The position numbers and the translations under genes were made by a program. From Piromyces finnis (Eukaryota > Neocallimastigomycota > Neocallimastigomycetes > Neocallimastigales > Neocallimastigaceae): 64,000 nucleotides of DNA. The stretch covers positions 1 to 64,000 of the forward strand of contig MCFH01000044.1 in the NCBI GenBank assembly GCA_002104945.1. Reading direction: 5' to 3'. Shown piece after piece: positions 39,061 through 51,957 of this stretch; within the stretch, counting starts at the first letter, position 1; each line of letters begins with the position of its first letter. Under the pieces are notes generated by a model. It worked only from the letters and a program-made list of their open reading frames with translations, was not told the origin of the DNA and made no database searches.

Positions 39061-39670
39061 TAAATTGGAATCAAAAGAGAAAGTGTGAAAAAAAAAAAAA
39101 AAAAAAAGAACTATCATTTTTAAATATATAAAAGCAACACGAAAAACTTAAAAAAAACCTTTTTAACTAAATATATATAAAACTCAAAATAGAATGTTAA
39201 AATAAATAAATTAATATATGTATAATTTTTAAAATACTAAACGTATATAAATATAAATTCTTATCCGTTTTATTCATTCAGGATATAAATAATTAATAAA
39301 ATAAAACTATAAACAACAATAACAAAAATAATACATACAATAATAATATAAAAATCCTATTGATAATAATTGTAATTAAATTCAAGAGGACTTTGTTATT
39401 TATAGCAATTAAATAAACAATAAAATAATGAAATATTATATATATTATATTATTTCTCTATTCCTTTTTTAAATTTTTTATTTTTTAATTTTTTTTTTTT
39501 TTTTTTAATTTTTATTTATATTTTAATAACGGTGATAATTAAGGTTGTTTCTTTATATACTTTTATAAAAGAATTAAAAATAATTGTTATATATTAATTT
39601 TTAATTCACTTAATTTTGCCTTTTTTTTTTTTTTTTTTGTATTTTATTATTTTATTTTAATTTTAATATT

Positions 39671-39722
<52 letters not shown>

Positions 39723-39862
39723 TTTTTTTTAAGTTTTGTTAGTATGAATAACCAAATTTAATTGTTTGAATTTCGTATATCTGTTTATTATTTGTGGTTC
39801 AATATTTATATATTTAAACTGTTTATACGTTTTATATTTATATTATTATTTATATATTATAA
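39061..39862. other. Convergent 3' region between ubiquilin and coatomer epsilon
   Basis: Shared 3' flank of two convergent genes. T-rich runs and an ATT tract (39677-39720). No gene seen. Confidence 0.6.
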
Positions 39863-41297
39863 TTATTGAGTGTATCTTTTAGCGGCATTATCAAATAAAG
39901 TTAATTTTTCTTCATAATCTTTAATGTATGGATGATTTGGACAAACTTCATTTAAGTGCCTTTAAATTGTTTATTAATAATATTCATTATATAAAATTTG
40001 ATTAAAAATTATAGTAATAATAAAACATATTAGATATATATATATATATACATTTTTTTTTAAATTATAATAATATATATAACTAGAAATTTTTTATATT
40101 TACATTATATATTTTTCAACTAATTCATCTGGTTTTCCTTGAGCTCTTGAACAAATAATTAAGTTTACTAAAGTATCTGGGTCATTACTATTCTTATTTA
40201 ATGATTCTAATAATAATTTTTCAGCTTCAGCAAAGTTTGAAGCATGCATTTTACAGATAGCCTTTCCAGTTAATAACTTTGGTGAAACAGAATTTATTGA
40301 TTGAGAAAGTTCTTCAAATATATAGAATGATTCTTGGTATTTTCTGTCACCTCCCTTTTTATTTATTATTAAAATTATTTATATTATGGTATGTTTATGT
40401 AATTTATTATTTTAACATAGTAAATTTATTATAATAATAGATAATAACAATGTTGTATTATTTGTTAATATAAAATGTATCAAGTAAATAGTTTATTATT
40501 TTTATTAATTTATTATAAAAAAGTATTCATCTTACTAAGGCTAAGTTTAACCAAGTTTCAGTTAATTGAGCAAGGGCAGCATCATCAGCCCAAGATTTCA
40601 TTTGAGTTACTTCTTTTTGAGCTAAATCAGTTCTATTAATTTTTATTAAAAGTTGAATATACAAAGCAGTACTATATCATCGTTACAAAAAAATAATTTA
40701 TTAAATTCATATTGAAAAGATTTTTAATAAATTCATTTTTATAAAAATATAAACAATTATAATTAGTAATTTTATATTCAAAAAAAAATTATATACTTAT
40801 ATATATTTTAATTTTTTTCTATTATAAATAAAGTGCATTGTTATTATTATTATTATTTCATTATTAATTTTATTTTACCATTCAAGATTTCTATTTTTAA
40901 CCTTTTCAAGGATTTGTAAAGCTTCAGTAATCATTTCTTCATGGTTATAAATAATGGCAAACATTAAAATAACAACTGGATTGGTATTTGAATTTGATAA
41001 AACATTATTGATTGTGTTTAAAACATTTTCAATATCACCTTTGTTGTCAGTTTCTTTGGCTGATAAATATTGAGCTAATAATTTAATAGCACAAAATTCT
41101 TCTGGATGATTATCATTAACTTCTTCAATAATTTTTTGATATTGCTTAAGAGCAATTAATGAACGGAAAATTAAACATTGCTTTTCTAATCTTCCTTGTT
41201 GAGTAGATGGATTAGTGTTGTCATTGATAACTAATGGAAAGTTTCCGACATAGAAGTTATTCTTAATTATGTGTAATTCATCAAATTCTTCTGCCAT
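39863..41297 (-). CDS. SEC28: Coatomer (COPI) subunit epsilon
   Basis: Four exons by GT-AG rules: 41297-40879, 40671-40536, 40354-40104 and 39959-39863. They sum to 903 bp, giving 300 aa, which matches the usual length of the family (yeast Sec28 296). All junctions keep phase. It starts MAEEFDELHIIKNNFYVGNF and contains a TPR-like alpha solenoid: QCLIFRSLIALKQYQKII, ALYIQLLIKINRTDLAQKE (family: ALxVQIYLKIDRxDLAEKE), MKSWADDAALAQLTETWLNL, YQESFYIFEEL, LLTGKAICKMHASNFAEAEK, DPDTLVNLIICSRAQGK and a final HLNEVCPNHPYIKDYEEK. It stabilises alpha-COP in the COPI coat on Golgi-to-ER vesicles. Introns are about 95-207 bp. Confidence 0.94.
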
Positions 41298-43092
41298 TGC
41301 TATTTTTATTTATTTAATATAATAGATAAAAATATATATATATATATTATAATTTAATGTTTATGCTATTATTACTATTATTAATTTTAAATATTTTCAT
41401 TTTTACTTTCTTATTTATTATTGAATTTCTATTTTATTTTATTTTATTATTTTTGTAATTGTTTATATATAGGTTGTTTAGTAATTTTATATATATTCCC
41501 AGTTATTTGTTATATTGCATATACATTTATTTTTTATTTATTTATTTTTTTTAAATTGTTGGAGTATACATTTATTATTCAAATTAATTAAACATTTTAA
41601 TAAGTCATTCATCAAATAGTTCTATCTTTACTAATAAATGAATCATAATTAAATGTATAGGTATCCCTTTTTGTATGCCTTTCTGTTATATTTATGCACA
41701 TTTTTTTATTGTTTATATCATTTATTTTATGTAAATTACCTCTTTATTTATATATATATATGTATATTTTGAAAAGTTTTTAGTTTTTTCTTATATTATT
41801 TATTTACTTTTATTTATTTGTTTTTTTTTATAGTTTATTAATATAAAGTATTTTTTAGTTTATTTTTAAATCAATAATTAAATATTTTATAGAAATTTAA
41901 ATACATTATTTTAATTGTATGATACGTTATTGTAATAATGTCTAAATTAATGTAAAAATTAATTTTTCACTGTAAAAAATTAAATAATATGGAAATTAGT
42001 TTCAATACATTTTTTTTATCATAATTACTATAATTTATATTTAAAAATCAATGATGAACTGATCATTTACCATTTTTCTTTATTTTCCTTTAGGAGGTAC
42101 ATAATTACAAAAGTTTGAGTTATGTAATATTTTTTATCTTTTTTTTTACTAGAAAACTTTAATTACAATTAAAAACAGTTTAGTGTGGCTCATAAAATAT
42201 TTATTAAATAATTAATCAAATTAAAAATTATCATTATGTAAAAGTATGGTGGCATTCTAAATTTAATGATTCAGTTTTAGTATATAATTAATTTATAATT
42301 CTTTAATTTTTTCTATCTTTTAATTGTAAATAAAAATTAAAATTCTTTTATTATTATTGGCCAAAATCTAATTTTTTTATTATTATATTATAATATCTTT
42401 TTATATTGATCGAAGTAATTATTGGCCTAAAAAAAAAACATTTACATTGATAAAGAAATAATAAAAATAATATATATTTTTTTTCTTTCTTTACACCCTT
42501 TTAATATAAAAATAATAAAGGTAATTATGTGATGGATATGAAATATTAAAACAAACAAAAAAAAATAAAAATAAAATAAAATAAAATATAAAAATAAATA
42601 TAGAGAGATGTGAATATTTTAATAAAGGTTTCGCAATTCATCAAATAAAATTTAAAAATTAAAAGAAAAAATAAATAAAACAAAAACAAAAACAAGAGCA
42701 ATAATAATAATATTAATAATTGCATAATAATGAAGTTTTAAATGTATTCCAACTTAATTTTAATTATTTTATAAAATCATTTCAAAGGTGTAATTTTTAT
42801 CATTTTTGGACTTTTGGATATATAAAATTATGAAAATTATATTTATACCTCAAAGTTTAATAAACTCTAAAAATCAATTATCCATTTATTTAATAAGATA
42901 AACCAGATTAAAAATCATTGTTAAATTTGAATGATAATAATTTCTAAAACATTATTTAATAAAAAAGAAAAATGATAACAATCAAATTTATTTTAGATAT
43001 ATTTTAAAATTAATTTTTATTAATTTTATTATTTTATTCCTAATAATACTTTCTATAAAAAAAACTATTGTTCCAAAAATTTTCTGGAAAAG
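41298..43092. other. Divergent promoter region between SEC28 and the MetRS gene
   Basis: About 1.8 kb shared upstream region of two genes read in opposite directions. AT-rich, with T-runs and no coding sequence recognised. Nothing resembling a specific regulatory motif could be supported. Confidence 0.55.
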
Positions 43093-46000
43093 ATGTCAAA
43101 GCAAGTAAAAAAAGTTCAAACAACTTTATATTTAAAGCCATCTTTAAAACAATTAGAATTAGAAGATTCATTAAAGGCTTTATTAGCTATTCAAGCTTCT
43201 GGTATTGATGTTAAACAAGCCTCAACTAAATATGGTGTGTTTATAAAAAAATAATTTAATATTTATTTAAAATAATTATAATAATATTTAAATTTCATGT
43301 TTATATTAATTATATATGTTCTCCTTTTTTTTATACTCTTTTTCATTTATTCAAATAATTATGCAATATAGAACATTTCGCTGAAAATGTCATTTTAGAT
43401 TTACCAGAAAATAACCTTGTTATTTTTGAAACATCTGCTATTGTTAAATATTTATTAAAGGACAAGATTAATGGTCTCGATGCTAAGGATTTAGCTGCTG
43501 TTAATTCTTGGGTTGAATATGATAAATTCATTTTATCCAAAATTCTTTCAAAGGATAGTACTGAAAATCCAGATGCTGCATTAGAAAAGATCGAAAACGC
43601 TTTAAAATCCAACAACAAGCAATTAGGAAAGGTAATAAAAAGATATCTATATATGTAGTTATTGTTAATCTAATTTAAATAATAGAAAGAAAATATATAG
43701 GACTTTATTAATAGAATACCAAAATTTTGATTGTATTAAACATTGCTATGTATAGGTTTCTTCAGAAATTTCTGATATTGCTGTCTTTTCTTCTTTATTT
43801 GTCGGTTTATCCTACAAGAAGTATGATATCTCCAAGTATCCATCTATTAATGAATGGTTAAATAATAAATTACAAAACCAAGCTGATATTTACAGTTCAG
43901 CTACTAAGAAATGGGGAAGAGTATGTATATAAAAATTATATGAAATAAATGCAAAAGTGATAAAACTAAGTCATTACAAATTAATTTATTAAATTTAAAT
44001 ATCAAATCATTTTCATAGCTAAATAATGACCTAACAAAATTTTTATGCTTTTTTTATATAAACATTAGATTATGGGTTTCCCAGCTGAACAAAAGGTTGA
44101 CACAAAGAACTCTATTATTTTAAATCATCATGAAAGAGTTATGTAAGTTAGAAAAATAAATGCAATATTAATTATAAAAATGAAGTTAAAAAATTTCAAT
44201 TGATTTATCAATATAATTATAAATTACTTTATTTGTGTAGCTTACCAGTTGAAGGTAAAAGAAACATTCTTGTTACTAGTGCTTTACCATACGTCAACAA
44301 TGTTCCACATTTAGGTAACATTATTGGTGCTATGCTTAGTGCTGATGTTTTCTCAAGGTATAACTTTATAAATTAATATATATATTTTCTTTTGCATTTC
44401 ATCTAATTATTCATTATTATTATGATTTTTAAATTATTTAATAGATACTGTCGTATGAGAGATTACAATATTATTTTCATTAATGGTACTGATGAATATG
44501 GTACTGCTACTGAAACTAAGGCTCTTGAAGAAAAGTGTACTTGCCAAGCTTTATGTGATAAATACCATGCTCTTCACAAGGAAGTTTACAAATGGTTTGG
44601 TATTGATTTCGATTACTTTGGTAGAACTACTACTCCAAAACAAACTGAGTAAGTTTTATTTTTACAAATTTTTATAAATAAGTTTTAATTCTATATAAAC
44701 TTTTTTTTAACTCTTAAAATTATTTTGAATTTAATTAGAATTGCTCAAGATATTTTCTTAAAGCTTAACAAGAATGGTTATCTTAAGGAAGATACTGTTA
44801 CTCAATTATTCTGTAATACCTGTAAGTTATTCTTAGCTGATCGTTTCGTTGAAGGTGAATGCCCATTCTGTCATTACGATGTAAGTATAATTTTAGGCTT
44901 TAAAATTTGTGTTGTAATTTTTGCGTCATATCAATAATGCAAATGCATAATTATTTCATAATAGGATGCTAGAGGTGATCAATGTGATAAATGTGGTAAG
45001 TTAATTAATGCTGTTGAACTTATTAAGCCACGCTGTAAGGTTTGTAACAGTACTCCAGAAACTAAGACTTCAAACCACATTTTCATTGATTTACCAAAAT
45101 TACAAGATAAATGTGCTGAATTTGTTAAGAAGAACAGTGTTGAAGGTATTTAATAATTATTATTTATAAAATTATAAGTAATTTTTTTTAATTAATGCAT
45201 TATTTATAATTTTTTATATTTTTATTTATAAAAGGTGACTGGTCTTCCAACAGTATTAGTATTACTAATGGTTGGTTAAAGGAAGGTTTAAAGCCACGTT
45301 GTATTACTCGTGACTTAAAGTGGGGTACTCCAGTTCCATTAGAACATATGAAGGATAAGGTCTTCTATGTTTGGTTCGATGCTCCAATTGGGTAAATATT
45401 TATATAATTTTTATAAATAATGTATTTAATAATAAAAGTATTAATAATAAAATTATTTTATAAAAAATCAATAATAAAAAAGTTACATTTCTATGACTGC
45501 TAATTACACTGATGAATGGAAGAAATGGTGGATGAACCCAGAACAAGTTCAATTATACCAATTTATGGGTAAAGATAATATTCCATTCCACACTGTTATT
45601 TTCCCATGTTCTGAAATCGGTACTGGTGACAACTACACTTTATTAAACCGTCTTAGTACTACTGGTAAATATATATTGGTATTTTAAAGAAATAATATTT
45701 ATTCAATAATTATTAATATGAAAAACAATAATTATTTTTAAAAAAATATAGAATACTTAAACTATGAAAATGGTAAATTCTCAAAGTCACGTAATGTTGG
45801 TGTATTCGGTAACAATGCTGTTGATACCGGTGTTCCAGTTGAAGTATGGCGTTACTACTTACTTATCAACAGACCAGAAACCAACGATAGTTCATTCACT
45901 TGGAACGATTTCATTGCTCGTAACAACAATGAATTATTAAATAACATTGGTAACTTTGTTAACCGTTTATTAAAGTTTGTTGCTGCCAAATACGATTCAG

Positions 46001-47172
46001 TTATTCCAGAATATGATCTTTCTGGTCCATCTGAACAAAAGTTAATTGAAGATGTTAACAAGCTCTTAAAGGATTACCTTCGTAACATGGAAGCTTGTAA
46101 GCTTCGTGCTGGTTTAAAGACCGCTATGGATATTTCTCAAGTTGGTAATGCCTACTTACAAGAAAACAAGATTGATAATAAATTATTCACTGAAAAGCGT
46201 CAAGTTTGTAACAATGTTGTTGCTGCTTCTGTTAATCTTATTTACTTATTAAGTTCCTTAATTTACCCATACATGCCAACTACTACTGATTCTATTCTTA
46301 AGCAAATTAATGCTCCATTAAGAAGAATTACTGATGTCTGGGAAGCTAATGAAATTTTACCAGGCCATACCATTGGTAAGCCAGCTTACTTATTCAAGCG
46401 TATTGATCCAGAAATGGAAAATGTCTGGCGTGAAAAGTATGGTGGTAATGCTCCAAAGGAAGAAAAGCCAGCTAAGCCAGCTGCCAAGAAGCAAAAGAAG
46501 GCTCCAAAGGAAAATAAGAAGGCTGCTCCAGCTGCTGCCGCTGCTGCCGAAACTGGTCCAGATCCATCCAAATTAGATATCAGAGTTGGTCATATTATTG
46601 AAGCTCACAAGCATGAACAAGCTGATTCTCTCTATGTTGAAACTATTGATCTTGGTGAACCAGAACCAAGGTAAATTAGTCATTTTTGCTTTTTACTTGT
46701 TATTTAAAGTTTATATTTCTTTATTGATAAAAACTAATTTTTTTTTTTTAATATTCTTATCATTCTATTCACTAGAACTGTTGTTTCCGGTTTAGTTAAG
46801 TACATGTCTGTTGATCAATTAGTCAACAAGGACGTTGTTTGTTTATGTAACTTAAAGCCAGTTGCTATGAGAGGTATTAAATCTCATGCTATGGTTTTAT
46901 GTGCTAACAATGCTGATGGTACTAAGGTTGAACTTGTTACTCCACCAGCTGGTTCTAAGCCAGGTGATAAGATTGTTATTGGTTCTTACAATGGAACTCC
47001 AGAAAAACAATTAAATCCAAGAAAGAAGATCTTTGAAGGTATTCAACCAGGTTTCAAGACTACTGAAGAAAAGGAATGTGTTTGGGTTGCTCCAGATAAT
47101 TCTGTTCACAAATTCACTGTTAACAATGGCGTTTGTAAGGTTGACTCTATTGTTAGTGGTGGTATTCGTTAA
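43093..47172 (+). CDS. MES1: Cytosolic methionyl-tRNA synthetase with GST-like N-terminus and C-terminal tRNA-binding domain
   Basis: Twelve exons: 43093-43234, 43372-43631, 43756-43920, 44069-44142, 44241-44357, 44445-44648, 44739-44880, 44965-45145, 45235-45391, 45483-45664, 45752-46670 and 46776-47172. They total 2940 bp, 979 aa, all in phase with GT-AG junctions. Residues 1-190 form a GST-like domain ([17 protein letters not shown]). The class I core has [15 protein letters not shown] (the HLGN is the HIGH motif), [12 protein letters not shown], four CxxC knuckles (CNTC, CPFC, CDKC, CKVC), [13 protein letters not shown], and FSKSRNVG as the KMSKS loop. An anticodon-binding helical domain and an Ala/Lys/Pro linker follow. 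The last 165 residues are an EMAPII/Arc1-type tRNA-binding domain ([48 protein letters not shown]). It charges tRNA-Met. Confidence 0.97.
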
Positions 47173-47596
47173 GATAAATAAGTTAATAATAATATTTAAA
47201 ATTTACATTTTTAATCCTAATCCTCATTCATTATTATTATCATAATAATTAGTATAATAATTATAATAATAATTAAATAGAAAAATTTCTTTAATTCTTT
47301 TATTTTACACACCCTTTATTTTTAACCTCCCCTTTTATAAAATTTCCCACCTCTTTTTTTTTTTTTAATCCACAAATGAAATTTTATTTAGTAAATTTGC
47401 AAATAAAATAATTATTATTTATTTAAAAATTAAAAAATAATAACAAAAAATTGTTAGTATATTAAACTAATGAATTTTTATTTGAAAACCTTCTTATGTA
47501 GTTTACAAAAACCAAAACCAAAAATTAAAATGAATAAATAAAAAAAAAAAAAAAAAAAAGAAATCATAATGATAATGATAAAAAAAAGTATATATG

Positions 47597-47632
<36 letters not shown>

Positions 47633-48514
47633 TATTTATAAATTCAATTATTTTACACTATTTCATGATAATCAAAGACTAGTGTTTTTTTTTTTTAAAG
47701 GGTAATTAACTATTTTATGAATAATATTCATTAAAGTCTATTTTTCAATTTCTAATCAAAGGAAAGCAAAAAAAAAAAAAAAAAAAAAAAAATATTTAAA
47801 ATTAGAAAGAATTTTAGTTTAATAAAGACTGTTTAAAGAAAGTAATGTTACAGTTGATTGAAGGTTTCACAAATTTTTTTTTTTGTTAATATAAACATAG
47901 TCCCTAACATTAATAGCTCTACTAAATTTACTATATACCTAAAAAGAAGGTTATATTTATAATATCCAAATGATTATTATTTCATTAAGGATCATTTTTC
48001 AATCTTTAATCAAGGCAATAACTCTTTTTTTTTTTTTAAGCTTTATTTAATTTTATTTGATGGTAACATACTCTTTTTTTTCATAATTATGTCTATGAAG
48101 AACATATTAAATTTTTAATCCTACTTAACCTTTTTATTACTCCACAGTATATGGTAATATTTATTGTCGTATCAAAGTATTGAAATATAAAAAGATGATA
48201 TTAAAAATAGAAATATATATATTTTTAATGAAAATTTATTATATATTATATATATATATATAAAAAAGATCTTTTTCAATTCAATTTTCTATATTTAGTA
48301 ATTCCTTAAATGTATCTAATTAAATTAGTACTTTGGTATTTAATCTATTTCCCCAATAAAAATTGTTATAAAATTATATAGCATCCACATAATAAACTTT
48401 ATTTTAAAAGGAACATTTACTTGTTCAATATAAAATAGAAAATTGTCAATCTATTATTATTAATTTAGTTTATAATATAATTGTTTTTAAAACTCAATTT
48501 TCTTTTTGTTTTCC
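47173..48514. other. AT-rich region downstream of the MetRS gene
   Basis: No gene seen. TAA tract at about 47598-47626, A run at about 47770-47791. Includes the MetRS 3' untranslated region. Confidence 0.55.
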
Positions 48515-48890
48515 TCAAAGTAATAGTCAAAGAAATAGTAATAATAGTAATAGTCAAAGTAATAGTCAAAGAAATAGTAATAGTAATAGTAATAGTAAAA
48601 GTAATAGTCAAAGAAATAGTAATAATAATAGTAATAGTCAAAGTAATAGTCAAAGTAATAGTAATAGTAATAGTAATAGTAATAGTAATAGTAATAGTAA
48701 TAGTAATAGTAATAGTAATAGTAATAGTAATAGTAATAGTAATAGTCAAAGTAATAGTAATAGTAATAGTAATAGTAATAGTAATAGTAATAGTAATAGT
48801 AATAGTAATAGTAATAGTAATAGTAATATTAATATTAATAGTAATAGTAATAGTAATAGTAATAGTAATAGTAATAGTAATAGTAATAGT
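48515..48890 (+). repeat. AATAGT hexanucleotide array, reads Ser/Asn/Gln-rich in one frame
   Basis: About 375 bp of AATAGT units. The left third has ordered variants (CAA for AAT, AGA for AGT) that repeat as a higher-order pattern such as NSQSNSQRNSN; the right part is almost pure. The plus frame AGT-AAT-AGT is open from about 48411 to 48912 with no ATG, so it may be an exon or relic of a Ser/Asn-rich protein. The Val/Ile frame on this strand and the Thr/Ile frame on the other are repeat artefacts. Confidence 0.9.
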
Positions 48891-49551
48891 ATTACTTTCA
48901 TAATAATTTAACTGCGGTTTATTCCAAAAGTTCTATTTCCATATAAAGAAAAATTAAAAACTAAATTAAAATTTTAAAAGTTTTCTTTTTAAGAGTTTGA
49001 ATAAAAATGTTTTTTTATTAGTAAAGATGAGAAATAGAATAAATAAATAGTTTTAATAGTAAACTATTGAGTTTTATTAAAGGAACGCATTAAATAATCA
49101 TTGTGCTTTATATCATGAAGGAAATGGTTTTACATTATTTCTTTTAAAAAGTTTTTTTTAATAGTGTAAAAAGAATTTAAAAAAGTACCGCACTTTATTA
49201 TGAAAAACCTACTACCTACCGTTTTTCTATAATACTATATTAATATTTCTATAATATTAAATCTAAATTTAAATATTAATTCTTTTTGATTTCTTAACCA
49301 AAATTCCAGAATATTTTATAAATAGAAAATTAAGGTGGTACAAATAATAATAAAATAATAATAAAATTAAATTTTAATATAAATTTTATTATTATATTAA
49401 ATGAACTTTTTAATAATTTATTATTTCAACATTTTAATTTATCTTATATAAAGAAAAGACCGTTCTTTAAACTTTAAAAACTTAAACATTTTGTTATAAT
49501 CTTAACTGACCAATAAATAGCATTATTGTATACACTAGGAAGACATTTTTA

Positions 49552-49575
49552 TGTCTTTAGCTATTAACTAAAGAC
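49552..49575. repeat. Small hairpin, GTCTTTAG arms
   Basis: GTCTTTAG and CTAAAGAC flank CTATTAA-like loop sequence, giving an 8-bp stem. Confidence 0.5.
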
Positions 49576-49663
49576 TTTACTAAATCTTATTATACAAAGA
49601 AGGGAAAATTGGTATAAGAAGATCATCAAAATAAAACATAAGAGTATTCAATCCTAATAATAA

Positions 49664-49798
49664 TTTTCAGTTGTAAATACCTATTTTTCATTTATAAATA
49701 AGCCCTTTCTTCTAAGTGGCAAAGTTTCTTCTAAAAATGGTCTTTTATTTTTAGATGTAACCAAATATGAAACTTTTAGTCAATTAATAGAATATTAA
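49664..49798 (+). pseudogene. Possible orphan exon or gene relic
   Basis: Between two stops a 44-codon frame reads ...SFINKPFLLSGKVSSKNG then LLFLDVTKYETFSQLIEY. It starts right at a TTTTCAG that could be a splice acceptor. Protein-like composition and codon use, but no start codon, partners or family recognised. Confidence 0.25.
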
Positions 49799-50770
49799 TA
49801 ATGTAATGTAATGTATCACGATGTATATTATTCAATTTCCATTTCAATTTTAAAACTAATTAAAATTTATATATAGATATAAATATATAATATATAAAAT
49901 TTGATCAGATTTTAAAGTGTCTATTCCCATTTATTATAGGTATAAAAACAAAAACTACATAAAAAAGTATTATAACAATCCTTCTTATTCAGCATTCTTT
50001 CTAAATAATACATAAAAAGTATTTAATTGTCACCTTTCTCAATGGCTATAGCGTGTTGCTTCAGTATATTTTATTCATTTATACCCACACTTTTAATGAA
50101 TGTTACTTTTTAACCTTTTCTCTATATCCTTGTTTATTCTTTTATTTTGTTTATTAATTTATTTGTATTACTATTCCATTTATTAATAAATGTATTATAA
50201 TATATATAATATATATTATTAAATTTATATTCTTTTATTATTTGCAATCAATTTTTATTTATGTTTATTTTTATATGGAATTATTTTTATCTTTTTGGTA
50301 ATACTTTTTCAATATAATTTAATATATATTTCTATAATTATTATATATACATTAATATATTATATAAATAAACCTTAGTATTATTTAATAAATAAATATT
50401 AATTGTATCATTTATTAATATATAATAATACTATTAATTTAATGAATAGAATATTAAATTAAATAAATATATTATTAATATAATTATATATAGAATATAA
50501 TTTACTATAATAAATTATTAATTAAATCAATTAAATAGAATATATATTATAATACATTCTAGCATATATTAATGAAGAGGATTACAAATAAGTTTTTTTG
50601 GTAATCATGGAATATTAGTATAAAATAATATAAAATAGTGTATTATTGTGTAATACATTATAAATTATTAAAATTATAGAATTAATATATACGAGCCATA
50701 TATTAAATAAATACAAAATTCAATACTAACTTTTATAAAAAAAATGTAGGCCTTCCTTTTCCTTTCCTTT

Positions 50771-50792
50771 AGGCGTTCTTAGTTTTTTTTTT
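50771..50792 (+). repeat. AGGCGTTCTTAG plus T run, second copy
   Basis: Shares AGGCGTTCTTAG followed by T-rich sequence with 13228-13252, but here the 3' arm of the hairpin is missing. Confidence 0.4.
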
Positions 50793-51957
50793 TAAGTAAG
50801 AATTATTTTATTATTTTTTCTATTTCAAACCAGGAATTCTAGAATTATGTATAGCTATCTACACCTACATCTACATGTTTTTTTTCTTTTCATTTTTGAT
50901 GCTATTTCATCTGTAATATTATGGATTGATTAAAATTAATTATTCTATTTAATTATCAATCATTATTATTATATTAATAAAATTTTATTAAGAATTTTAA
51001 AAATTAATTTTTTTGAATAGAACTACCTTGAATTTTAATCTTTAATTTTAATATATAGTATAATAAATAAATAATTTAAAAAAAAATTTTTTTCCTGAAT
51101 TTTTTTTTTTTTTAAATTTATAAAAATAATAAAAATTTAAAAAAAAAATAAAAACGTATTGTAACGAAAAGAAATTATAAAAATACCATAAAATTTGAAA
51201 ATTCCTTGATTATATATTGGAAAAGAGTAAATATTATTTATTAAAGGAAAATATTTATGAATAAAGAAAGAATAAATTACTTTTAATTTTTCAAATTGTA
51301 AATTGAGTTAAAATTTTAAAAAAGAAATTCTCAATAGCATTTGGAATTTAATAATCTTTAAAAAATGTGTATATATGCCAATTTAGTATTATGAAAAATA
51401 AAAAAAAAAAATATTGTTGAATAAAGAATAATAATAATTTATTAAAGTATGAAAACACTAATATAGAAAAGAAAAAATTTAAAATTTGAAAATAATTTAC
51501 CTTAAAAAGCCATTATATTACTATTAAGATAAACTTTTATTTAATTATATATTAATTATTATTATTATATATATATACGTTTATTCTTTTTTTTATTATT
51601 TTTAGGAAAAGTCAATTTCATTTTAATAAAAGTTAATTATTAAAAGTGAAAAGAAATAATAATATATATATTTAAAGTAAGAAAGACAATCAAAAATAAT
51701 ATATACAATAAGAGGACATTTTCTAAATTCTTCAAAAAATAAAAAAAGATATTTTTATTTTTATAATAATTAAAAACTTCAATATTATTTTTTTTTGTAC
51801 AATACAAGTGTATAATAAACTTGTGTAAAAAAGTAGTTATTGAAGGAATCCTTAAAAATATAAACTTTTTTTGTAAATATATCTAATAAAACTAATTAAC
51901 AGTATTATAATACAAAAAATAAAAACACAACACTATACATTTTAATATTATAACAAA

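Larger units (their letters stand above)
48913..51957. other. Gene-poor region before the disordered-protein gene
   Basis: AT-rich. Contains a hairpin (49552-49575), a coding-like relic (49664-49798), a 23-codon ORF at 50042 reading MAIACCFSIFYSF, and an AGGCGTTCTTAG-plus-T-run (50771-50792). Nothing else recognised. Confidence 0.5.

Noticed and set aside
46334-46576. Plus and minus frames inside the MetRS linker
   Set aside because: Other-frame readings of the Ala/Lys/Pro linker in exon 11.
48465-48903. Val-Ile frame (plus) and Thr-Ile frame (minus) over the AATAGT array
   Set aside because: Repeat artefacts; if anything is coding here it is the Ser/Asn frame, which lacks a start.
50042-50113. 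23-codon ORF MAIACCFSIFYSF...
   Set aside because: Too short and isolated to call, although composition is protein-like.
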